Assembly: GCF_014204945.1 (NCBI RefSeq)
Contig: NZ_JACHMN010000002.1
Coordinates: forward strand, 1,130,503 to 1,194,502
Reading direction: 5' to 3'
Source of the DNA: Allocatelliglobosispora scoriae
GTDB taxonomy: Bacteria; Actinomycetota; Actinomycetes; Mycobacteriales; Micromonosporaceae
DNA: 64,000 nucleotides
The translations under genes were made by a program, and so were the position numbers. Shown piece by piece: positions 41,348 to 47,945 of this stretch. Within the stretch, counting starts at the first letter, position 1; each line of letters opens with the position of its first letter. The notes beneath the pieces were generated by a model, which made no database searches, was not told the origin of the DNA, and saw only the letters and a program-made list of their open reading frames with translations.

Positions 41348-41517
41348 CCCGGCGGCACGCGGCCCCGCGTGGCCCGAGATAACTGCTGAACTGGGAAGAT
41401 TGCGGGAGCAAAGGACGTTACAACGTCGGTGCGCAGCCGTCATCCACGTACGAACGGATCATGGCATGCTTACATCCCCGATGTGTCCAGGTGTGGTAGA
41501 CGGATGGAGGTCAGCGC

Positions 41518-42411
41518 GTGACGACGCCGCCATCCGACGCCGGCACACCTGGCGACACTCCCGGCGGGCCGACCGTCCTGCGCATGCTCCTCGGCGCCCA
41601 GCTCCGTCGGCTGCGCGAGGCGCGGGGGGTGACCCGTGAGGATGCCGGGTACCGCATCCGCGGCTCCGAGTCCAAGATCAGCAGGATGGAGCTGGGCCGG
41701 GTCGGCTTCAAGGAGCGCGACGTCGCCGACCTGCTCACCCTCTACGGCCTGACCGACCCGGTGGAGCGCGACCGGCTGCTGGCGCTGGCTCGCAACGCCA
41801 ACTCCCCCGGCTGGTGGAACCGCTTCAGCGACGTGCTGCCCTCGTGGTTCCACCCCTACGTCGGGCTCGAGGCCGCCGCTTCGCTGGTGCGCAACTACGA
41901 GGTGCAGTTCGTGCCGGGGCTGCTGCAGACTCGCGACTACGCGCGGGCCGTGGTGATGCTGGGGCACGGGCATTCGCCCCCCGACGAGATCGAGCGCCGC
42001 GTCGACCTGCGGCTGCTCCGCCAGCAGGTGCTGACCCGGCTGCATGACCCGCTGCAGTTCTGGGCCGTCATCGACGAGGCGGTGCTGCGCCGCCCGATCG
42101 GCGGGGTCGAGGTGATGCGCAAGCAGATCCACGCGCTCGCCGAGGCGGCGATGATCCCCAACGTCCGGGTCCAGGTGGTGCCGTTCCACCTCGGCGGCCA
42201 CGCGGCGTCTGGCGGTGCCTTCAGCATCCTGCGCTTCGCCGAGCCGGATCTGCCCGATGTGGTCTATGTCGAGCAGCTCACCAGCTCGCTCTATCTCGAC
42301 AAGCGCGACGACGTCGACCAGTATGCGATCGTCATGGAGAAGCTCTGCATCCAGGCACCCCCGCCGGAGCAGTCCCGTGACATCCTGCACCGGATCGCCG
42401 CCGAGCTCTAG
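41518..42411 (+). CDS. Scr1-type XRE regulator with DUF5753 domain
   Basis: A protein of 297 residues. An XRE helix-turn-helix (about residues 22-75) reads LLGAQLRRLREARGVTREDA and then ESKISRMELGRVGFK. The DUF5753 region follows, marked by WFHPYVGLEAAASLVRNYE, VPGLLQTRDYARAV, RQQVLTRLHDP and VVYVEQLTSSLYL. Such regulators control adjacent DUF397 genes and morphological or metabolic traits. The GTG start is at 41518. The architecture and pairing are canonical for the Scr1/Scr2-type module, an antitoxin/toxin-like regulatory couple. Confidence 0.9.
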   Translation: MTTPPSDAGTPGDTPGGPTVLRMLLGAQLRRLREARGVTREDAGYRIRGSESKISRMELGRVGFKERDVADLLTLYGLTDPVERDRLLALARNANSPGWWNRFSDVLPSWFHPYVGLEAAASLVRNYEVQFVPGLLQTRDYARAVVMLGHGHSPPDEIERRVDLRLLRQQVLTRLHDPLQFWAVIDEAVLRRPIGGVEVMRKQIHALAEAAMIPNVRVQVVPFHLGGHAASGGAFSILRFAEPDLPDVVYVEQLTSSLYLDKRDDVDQYAIVMEKLCIQAPPPEQSRDILHRIAAEL

Positions 42412-42534
42412 GCCCCGCACCTGGGCATCGACCTCTTTCGTGGGGGTGGACACCGCCGGGCCGCCGTGGCGTCTACCCTAGGCTTCTTCCCGGACATCGC
42501 CGAACTCCGATCTTGACAAGCTGCGAGGTGCACC

Positions 42535-43320
42535 ATGGATCAACTGTCCAGGCTGGACACATCGGTGGCGCACTCCGCCCGCCTCTGGAACTACCTGCTC
42601 GGCGGCAAGGACAACTTCGCCGTCGACCGGGAGGCCGCGGAGCAGGTGCTCACGTTCATGCCCGAGCTCGTGCAGTCCGCCCGCTACAACCGGGAGTTCC
42701 TCGGCCGGGCCGTCCGCTTCCTCGCCGGGGAGGCCGGGATCCGGCAGTTCCTCGACATCGGCACCGGTCTGCCGACCGCGAGCAACACGCACGAGGTGGC
42801 GCAGCAGACCGCGCCGTCGGCCCGGATCGTCTACGTCGACAACGACCCGATGGTGCTGGTCCACGCCCGCGCGCTGCTCACCAGCACGCCAGATGGCGCC
42901 ACCGACTACATCGACGCCGACATCCGCGATCCGGAGGCGATCCTGGGCTCCGCCGAGCGGACCCTGAAGTTCGACCAGCCGATCGCGATCATGCTGCTCG
43001 GCATCCTCAACTTCGTCGTCGACGACGACGAGGCCGCCGCGATCGTGCGCCGGCTCGTCGACGCCGTGCCGTCGGGCAGCTACCTGGTCGTCTCGCACCC
43101 CACCACGGAGGTGCACAAGGAGGCGGTCGTGCGGGCGATGGAGATGTGGAACGCCAGCGGTTCCGCCCCGATCACGGCCAGGACACCGGCGGCGATCGCC
43201 AGCTTCTTCGACGGGCTGGAGCTGCTGGAGCCGGGCGTGCTGACCGTGTCGCAGTGGCGGCCCGACGGCAACGACACGACCGTCGTCACCGAGTTCGGCG
43301 CGGTGGGCCGCAAACCCTGA
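42535..43320 (+). CDS. DUF574 SAM-dependent methyltransferase
   Basis: A protein of 261 residues of the actinomycete DUF574 methyltransferase family: RLWNYLLGGKDNFAVDREAA near the start, SARYNREFLGRAVRFLAGE, motif I FLDIGTGLPTASNTHEVAQ, then VYVDNDPMVLVHARALL and IMLLGILNFV. Members are numerous in streptomycetes and relatives and mostly uncharacterised. The acceptor is unknown. It follows the Scr1-like gene by 123 bp and ends at a hairpin. Confidence 0.9.
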   Translation: MDQLSRLDTSVAHSARLWNYLLGGKDNFAVDREAAEQVLTFMPELVQSARYNREFLGRAVRFLAGEAGIRQFLDIGTGLPTASNTHEVAQQTAPSARIVYVDNDPMVLVHARALLTSTPDGATDYIDADIRDPEAILGSAERTLKFDQPIAIMLLGILNFVVDDDEAAAIVRRLVDAVPSGSYLVVSHPTTEVHKEAVVRAMEMWNASGSAPITARTPAAIASFFDGLELLEPGVLTVSQWRPDGNDTTVVTEFGAVGRKP

Positions 43321-43328
43321 ACCTTCGA

Positions 43329-43361
43329 CGGGTACGCCGGAGGCGGCTCTCGGCGTACCCG
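43329..43361. terminator. Hairpin after the DUF574 methyltransferase
   Basis: Perfect 11-base arms CGGGTACGCCG and CGGCGTACCCG enclose an 11-base loop, starting 8 bases after the stop codon. Confidence 0.7.
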
Positions 43362-43375
43362 CCGAGGTCTTTGGG

Positions 43376-43402
43376 GTGTTCGGTGGTGTTCGCGACGTGT
43401 TC
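43376..43402 (+). promoter_or_regulatory. PHO-box-like triple GTGTTC direct repeat
   Basis: GTGTTC occurs at 43376, 43386 and 43397, that is GTTC units 10 and 11 bp apart. TAGCGT at 43415-43420 would serve as -10. Streptomyces PhoP boxes are 11-nt direct repeats beginning GTTC and overlapping -35, which is the geometry seen here. It precedes a secreted phytase-like enzyme gene. Confidence 0.5.
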
Positions 43403-43447
43403 AGGATGGATCTCTAGCGTCCGACGGGTCACCACCTAGGAGGACCC

Positions 43448-44650
43448 ATGAGACGCATGCCCCGCCTCGCCACCGCCGGTCTGGCGGTCCTGACCCTGTC
43501 CGTCGCCGCGCCCGCCAGCGGCGCCACCCCCGCCGGTGCCGGATTCCAGCACCGGCCGGACCGCTTCGGCCAGGCCACCCTGACCGGCTTCGCGTCGCTG
43601 CCCGCGACGACCTTCGTCCCGGCGAGCGACCCGTCCGGCGCGCTGCTGGGCACGGCTGCGATCAACGGGATCGTGCCGCCCTTCGCCGACCAGCCCGTTC
43701 AGGGCTTCAGCGGGATCGCCCGCAACTCCGATGGCAGCTTCGACGTGATCTCCGACAACGGCTACGGCAACAAGGCCAACAGCGGCGACTTCGTGCTCCG
43801 CGTGCAACGGGTCATCCCGGACTACGCCACCGGGACGGTCGACGTGGTCGGCGGGGTCAACCTCACCGACCCGGCCGGGCTGGTGCCCTTCGCGCTGACC
43901 CGGCCGGACCGGGTGCTGACCGGGTCGGATTTCGATGTGGAGTCGATCGTCAAGGCGTCCGACGGCAGCTACTGGATCGGTGACGAGTTCGGTCCCTTCC
44001 TGCTGCACTTCGACCGGGCCGGTCGGCTGCTCGCGGCGCCGGTGCCGCTCGCCGACGTGCACGCGCCGGAGAGCGCCGCGATCCTCGGCGTCACGCCGAA
44101 CCTGCCCAGCAGCAAGGGTTTCGAGGGGATGGCGTCCTCCGCGGACGGACGCTATCTCTATCCGCTGCTGGAGGGCACGGTGAGCGGTGACCCGGCGGGT
44201 TCGCTGCGGATCTACCAGTACGACCGGCGCGCCGGGCACTACACCGACCAGCGCTTCACCTATCGGTTGGAGTCATCCGCCAACGCGATCGGCGACATGA
44301 TCTCGGTGGACCGGGACCGCTTCCTCGTCATCGAGCGCGACAACGGGCAGGGTGCCACCGCCCTGTTCAAGAAGATCTTCATGGTCGACGTACGGGATCG
44401 TGACGCCGACGGTGCCGTCGACAAGACCGTCGTCGCGGACCTGCTCGACATCGCGGACCCGAGGCACCTGGGCGGCACGGCGAGCACCTTCCGCTTCCCG
44501 TTCCAGACGATCGAGGACGTCATCCTCCTCGACGACCGGACGCTGGGAGTCGTCAACGACAACAACTTCCCGTTCTCATCGGGACGCACGCCGGGGCAGC
44601 CGGACGACAACGAGTTCATCACCATCCGGCTGACGCGCCCGCTCCGCTGA
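43448..44650 (+). CDS. Secreted esterase-like phytase-family protein
   Basis: A protein of 400 residues with a Sec signal peptide (cleavage near ASG-A, residue 26). The rest is a beta-propeller of the esterase-like-activity-of-phytase family: GFSGIARNSDGSFDVISDNG, FDVESIVKASDGSYWIGDEF, FEGMASSADGRYLYPLLEG, and late FQTIEDVILLDDRTLGVVND. Members act outside the cell on phosphoesters or phytate-like substrates, though few are tested. AGGAGG lies four bases before the ATG. A PHO-box-like repeat upstream and a phospholipase gene downstream make a role in phosphate supply plausible. Confidence 0.83.
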   Translation: MRRMPRLATAGLAVLTLSVAAPASGATPAGAGFQHRPDRFGQATLTGFASLPATTFVPASDPSGALLGTAAINGIVPPFADQPVQGFSGIARNSDGSFDVISDNGYGNKANSGDFVLRVQRVIPDYATGTVDVVGGVNLTDPAGLVPFALTRPDRVLTGSDFDVESIVKASDGSYWIGDEFGPFLLHFDRAGRLLAAPVPLADVHAPESAAILGVTPNLPSSKGFEGMASSADGRYLYPLLEGTVSGDPAGSLRIYQYDRRAGHYTDQRFTYRLESSANAIGDMISVDRDRFLVIERDNGQGATALFKKIFMVDVRDRDADGAVDKTVVADLLDIADPRHLGGTASTFRFPFQTIEDVILLDDRTLGVVNDNNFPFSSGRTPGQPDDNEFITIRLTRPLR

Positions 44651-44659
44651 CCCCTCGTC

Positions 44660-44691
44660 GGGTGTGCGGGCGAGCCGCTTCCCGCACACCC
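44660..44691. terminator. Hairpin after the phytase-like gene
   Basis: Perfect 11-base arms GGGTGTGCGGG and CCCGCACACCC enclose a 10-base loop, starting 10 bases after the stop codon. It separates this gene from the following phospholipase gene. Confidence 0.7.
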
Positions 44692-44760
44692 ACGCCCGCT
44701 CACCCAACGTTCATGAAAATTGTTCTGGTTTGGACATCACCGAGCAATTACGGTGACTTC

Positions 44761-45810
44761 ATGCATTTGAAATCATCGATTGCTGTCGTCGGCGCCGCCC
44801 TCGCGCTCGCCCTCGGCGCCAACGCTCCGGCCGCCGCCGCCGCCCCGACCGACGCCCTTCGCCTGACCGGGACCACGGCGGTCGGGGTGCACAACACCTA
44901 TGAGAAGGCGAAGTTCCCCTACCTCGCCGACGCGCTCGACACCGGCGCCAACCTGCTGGAGTTCGACATCTGGGTCGACACCGCCACCCGTCGCTGGCGC
45001 GTCAACCACGAGCTCTTCGGCACCAGCAACAACTGCACCGCCGCGACGACCGCCGCGCAGCTGCGCACCGGTGCCCGGGACCAGCAGTTCGGCGTCTGCC
45101 TCGACGACATCCGGATCTGGAGCGACGCCCACCCCGGACACCGCCCGCTGCACCTGAAGATCGAGCTCAAGGCCGGGTTCGACAGCCGTTACGCCCTGGG
45201 CCCGCGCGACTTCGACACCCTCGTCGCGAGCCGGCTGGGCAGCAAGGTCTACCGCCCGATCGACCTCGCCACCAAGCCGGACGGCAGCCGCTTCGCGACC
45301 CTGGAGGACGCGGCACTCGGCGACAACTGGGCCACCCGCGCCGCCCTCGCGGGCAAGGTACTCATCGAGATCATCCCGGGTACGTTCGAGCGCGGCAACC
45401 CCTTCGACAGCCTCGACACCGACGTGGAGTACGGCCGCCACCTGCGCGATCTCAACGCAGCCGGACAGCTCGCCACCGCGCAGGCGTTCCCGGCGGTGCT
45501 CGACGCGGCGACCGGCGACCCGCGCACGCGCTACTCGGAGACGAACATCCGGCCCTGGTTCGTCGTCTTCGACGGCTCCGCGAGCACCTACATGAACGGC
45601 AGCATCACCACCGCCTGGTACGACACCCGCCACTACCTGCTGGTGATGACCGATGCGTCGGCGGTGGCCCCGGCGATCGATCCGGTCAACCCGACGCAGG
45701 CACAGGCGCTGGCCCGGATCAACCTGCTCGCGCTCAACCACGCGACCGTCGTGTCGGCGGACTGGTCGGTGGCGACCGGCGTACTCGGCACGGTCGTCGC
45801 CCGCGGCTGA
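44761..45810 (+). CDS. Secreted Ca2+-dependent phosphatidylinositol-specific phospholipase C-like protein
   Basis: A protein of 349 residues with a Sec signal (cleavage in the Ala-rich stretch near residue 28). The TIM-barrel phosphodiesterase signature is present: GVHNTYEKAKF (His44, first catalytic histidine), ANLLEFDIWVD (Glu67/Asp69, Ca2+ ligands) and WRVNHELFG (His83). LHLKIELK in the middle is also typical. It would cleave phosphoinositides or related lipids outside the cell. The ATG at 44761 starts the signal peptide. Immediately upstream, GTTC occurs twice 13 bp apart, too wide for a standard PHO box. Confidence 0.82.
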   Translation: MHLKSSIAVVGAALALALGANAPAAAAAPTDALRLTGTTAVGVHNTYEKAKFPYLADALDTGANLLEFDIWVDTATRRWRVNHELFGTSNNCTAATTAAQLRTGARDQQFGVCLDDIRIWSDAHPGHRPLHLKIELKAGFDSRYALGPRDFDTLVASRLGSKVYRPIDLATKPDGSRFATLEDAALGDNWATRAALAGKVLIEIIPGTFERGNPFDSLDTDVEYGRHLRDLNAAGQLATAQAFPAVLDAATGDPRTRYSETNIRPWFVVFDGSASTYMNGSITTAWYDTRHYLLVMTDASAVAPAIDPVNPTQAQALARINLLALNHATVVSADWSVATGVLGTVVARG

Positions 45811-45816
45811 CCGTGA

Positions 45817-45853
45817 GCGGCCGGCGGCGCGTGCGGCACGCGCGGCCGGCCGC
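45817..45853. terminator. Hairpin after the phospholipase gene
   Basis: A very GC-rich stem: outer arms GCGGCCGG/CCGGCCGC and inner arms CGCGTG/CACGCG. It lies between the phospholipase stop and the convergent holin-like gene. Confidence 0.65.
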
Positions 45854-45893
45854 CACCTCATCCTCGGGAGCTTCGCGGCACACCGGGCCCCGC

Positions 45894-46271
45894 CTACGGA
45901 GACGGCACCTCGTCGCGAACCTCGGCCGCCCTGCTGGTGATGATCCGGCGTGGCGGGTTCTGGCGAGCTGCTTCGAGGTGGCGGCGGCCCACCAGGAGGA
46001 GGATCGCCGAGACGACGAGCAGGCACGCCCCGATCACGAGGGCGGCGGCCCAGCCGGGCAGGACGGTCGCCAGCCCCAGACCGCCCGCGACGAGCAGCGC
46101 CGCCAAGGCGTAGAGGACGGTGAGAAAGCCGCCGGCGACCAGCGCGGCCCCGGTCCGATACGGGCGCGCCCGGTTGATCAGCTGGGTGCGGATGGCTCTC
46201 AGCTCGTCGGTGACCAGCTTGGAGATCTGGTGTGCGGCAAGGCGGATCAGGTCCGCCGGGGAGCGCAGCAT
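45894..46271 (-). CDS. Holin-superfamily / DUF1469-like membrane protein
   Basis: A protein of 125 residues. An amphipathic N-terminal helix (LVTDELRAIRTQLINRAR) precedes two transmembrane helices (about 40-62 and 71-93), followed by a charged tail. This is the actinobacterial putative holin-X (phage holin family, DUF1469-like) pattern, usually chromosomal and stress-associated rather than phage-borne. GAGGAG eight bases before the ATG fixes the start. A GGGTAT at the right distance upstream (46301-46306) suggests a SigB-type promoter, as for its neighbours. Confidence 0.75.
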   Translation of the reverse strand: MLRSPADLIRLAAHQISKLVTDELRAIRTQLINRARPYRTGAALVAGGFLTVLYALAALLVAGGLGLATVLPGWAAALVIGACLLVVSAILLLVGRRHLEAARQNPPRRIITSRAAEVRDEVPSP

Positions 46272-46300
46272 CGGATGGTCTCCTCTCGATGCCCTGGCTC

Positions 46301-46326
46301 ATACCCGGTCCGCGGGCAAGCCACGC
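46301..46326 (-). promoter_or_regulatory. SigB-like promoter candidate of the holin-like gene
   Basis: On the minus strand a perfect GGGTAT stands 16 bases after GCGT (consensus GTTT, only 2/4). This is the weakest of the five candidates in this island. Confidence 0.35.
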
Positions 46327-46359
46327 CTCGGTGGCGCGCCAACCGCGTGAGCTGCCCGG

Positions 46360-46385
46360 GTTTGCGGCGGAGCCGCACCGGGCAT
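46360..46385 (+). promoter_or_regulatory. SigB-like promoter of the DksA/TraR gene
   Basis: GTTT-N16-GGGCAT, ending 45 bases before the ATG. General-stress sigma factors of the SigB group recognise GTTT and GGGTAT-type elements with a 13-16 base spacer. Confidence 0.5.
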
Positions 46386-46430
46386 AGCTCCGCGCCGGAT
46401 CCTTCTGGCACCGTCGAAAGGGACCCGGTC

Positions 46431-46841
46431 ATGACGACCATGCGCGAAGCGCCCGCACTCCCCGATAGCCGCACCGACCGTCTCCACACCGGCGAGAACG
46501 ATCCCGCGGTCATACTGATGCAGCGGTACGCGGAGGTGGACGAGGAGTACCAGGTGCAGCTCTCGGTCCTCGCCGGACTGCGGCAGGGGCTCGGCGACGA
46601 CACCGGAGACATCGCCGACGGCGGCTCCAAGGCGACCGACCTCGACACCGAGGAGATCCTCACCGAGCGCCTGCGGCAGCGACGGGAGTCCCTGTCCGCG
46701 GCGATGGAGCGTGCCGCGCGCGGCACCTATGGCAGGTGCGACGGTTGCCGGCTGCCGATCGCCACCGAGAGACTGCTCGCCGCACCGGCCGCCCTGCTCT
46801 GCGTACCGTGCCAGGTCAAGGCCGAGCGAGCACATTTGTAG
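46431..46841 (+). CDS. DksA/TraR-type zinc-finger protein
   Basis: A protein of 136 residues. An N-terminal coiled-coil-prone region (about 27-95) is followed by a C4 zinc finger C-x2-C-x17-C-x2-C (CDGCRLPI to CVPC) typical of TraR/DksA proteins. GTYGRCDGC is the characteristic entry to the finger. In proteobacteria DksA adjusts RNA polymerase during stress; actinomycete members are less studied and may bind RNA polymerase or act otherwise. AAAGGGA precedes the ATG. A SigB-like promoter stands upstream. Confidence 0.85.
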   Translation: MTTMREAPALPDSRTDRLHTGENDPAVILMQRYAEVDEEYQVQLSVLAGLRQGLGDDTGDIADGGSKATDLDTEEILTERLRQRRESLSAAMERAARGTYGRCDGCRLPIATERLLAAPAALLCVPCQVKAERAHL

Positions 46842-46842
46842 A

Positions 46843-46868
46843 GCTTAGAGTCGGCGTCGACTGGGTAT
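46843..46868 (+). promoter_or_regulatory. SigB-like promoter of the DUF4235-HAD-GH65 operon
   Basis: GCTT-N16-GGGTAT (perfect -10, 3/4 at -35), ending 37 bases before the GTG of the DUF4235 gene. Confidence 0.45.
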
Positions 46869-46905
46869 ACCGGCGTCACGGTACGAGCGACACATGGAGG
46901 CGATC

Positions 46906-47172
46906 GTGAATACGAGCAAGATCGTATACAAGCCGGTGGGGCTCATCGGCGGCGCGCTCGCGGGTGTCGCCGCGGGGATGGCGTTCAAGCAGCTGTGGCG
47001 GCTCGCCTCGGGAGAGGACGACACGCCCAACGCGACCGACGAGCGGCGTACGTGGCGGGAGATCTTGATCGCGGCCGCGCTTCAGGGCGCGGTCTTCGCG
47101 GTGGTCAAGGCCGCCGTGGACCGTGGCGGTGCGGTGGGCGTACGCCGGATCACCGGCCGCTGGCCGGACTGA
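46906..47172 (+). CDS. DUF4235 membrane protein
   Basis: A protein of 88 residues. KIVYKPVGLIGGALAGVAAG followed by a second hydrophobic helix (ILIAAALQGAVFAVVKAAVD) matches DUF4235, a small two-helix actinobacterial membrane family of unknown function. GGAGG six bases upstream favours GTG 46906 over ATG 46894, which would lie on top of that ribosome-binding site. Its stop overlaps the ATG of the HAD mutase gene (TGATG), so they are translationally coupled. Confidence 0.82.
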   Translation: MNTSKIVYKPVGLIGGALAGVAAGMAFKQLWRLASGEDDTPNATDERRTWREILIAAALQGAVFAVVKAAVDRGGAVGVRRITGRWPD

Positions 47173-47945
47173 TGACACGGTCAGGGATCAAGCTGCCGGA
47201 GCGGGTGACCGCCTGCCTCTTCGACATGGACGGCGTTCTGACGCAGACCGCCAAGGTCCACAACGCGGCGTGGGAGCAGACGTTCAACGCGTTCCTGCGC
47301 CGCCGCGCCGACGCGCTGCGACAGCCCTACCAGCCCTTCGACCCGGTCGGCGACTACCAGCGCTATGTCGACGGCCGGGCCCGGGCCGACGGCGTGCGCG
47401 CCTTCCTCGCCTCGCGGCAGATCACGGTGCCGGAGGGCTCGGCCGACGACGCGCCGGACCTCGACACGGTCTTCGGGATCGGCAATCGCAAGAACCAGCT
47501 CCTCCTGGAGCGCATCCGCACCGACGGCGTCGACGTCTTCCAGGGCAGCGTCACGTTTCTGCACGCCGCGCGTGCTGCGGGCCTGCGGACCGCCGTCGTC
47601 TCCGCCAGCGCCAACACCCCCGACGTGCTCGCCGCCGTCGGCCTCGAGGAGCTCTTCGACGTCCGCGTCGACGGCAACGTCGCGCTCGACCGGGGCCTGC
47701 GGGGCAAACCGCAGCCGGACACCTTCGCGTACGCCGCCGAACTCCTCGGTGTGACACCCGCGCAGGCCGCCGTCTTCGAGGATGCGCTCGCCGGGGTGGC
47801 GGCGGGCCGGGCGGGGGGCTTCGGCCTCGTGGTCGGCGTCGACCGCACCGACGGCGACCGCACCGACGGCCGCAGCCACGCCGATGCCCTGCGGGAGAAC
47901 GGGGCGGACCTCGTCGTCAACGATCTCACGGAGCTGCTGGCATGA
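47172..47945 (+). CDS. HAD-family beta-phosphoglucomutase-like enzyme
   Basis: A protein of 257 residues with the HAD catalytic motif LFDMDGVLT (Asp18 nucleophile, Asp20 acid/base), motif II VVSAS, and late GKPQPDTF and VFEDALAGVAAG. Beta-phosphoglucomutase converts beta-glucose 1-phosphate, the product of inverting GH65 phosphorylases, to glucose 6-phosphate. The next gene, overlapping by 4 bp, encodes such a GH65 enzyme, so the pair forms a disaccharide phosphorolysis route. Longer than typical PGM, as is usual for the actinomycete type fused in operon with GH65. Confidence 0.87.
   Translation: MTRSGIKLPERVTACLFDMDGVLTQTAKVHNAAWEQTFNAFLRRRADALRQPYQPFDPVGDYQRYVDGRARADGVRAFLASRQITVPEGSADDAPDLDTVFGIGNRKNQLLLERIRTDGVDVFQGSVTFLHAARAAGLRTAVVSASANTPDVLAAVGLEELFDVRVDGNVALDRGLRGKPQPDTFAYAAELLGVTPAQAAVFEDALAGVAAGRAGGFGLVVGVDRTDGDRTDGRSHADALRENGADLVVNDLTELLA

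Noticed and set aside
44709-44728. PHO box before the phospholipase gene
   Set aside because: Only two GTTC units are present and they are 13 bp apart, outside the usual 10-11 bp periodicity.
45894-46271. Prophage remnant because of holin similarity
   Set aside because: This holin-like family is a common chromosomal gene in actinobacteria; no other phage gene is nearby.
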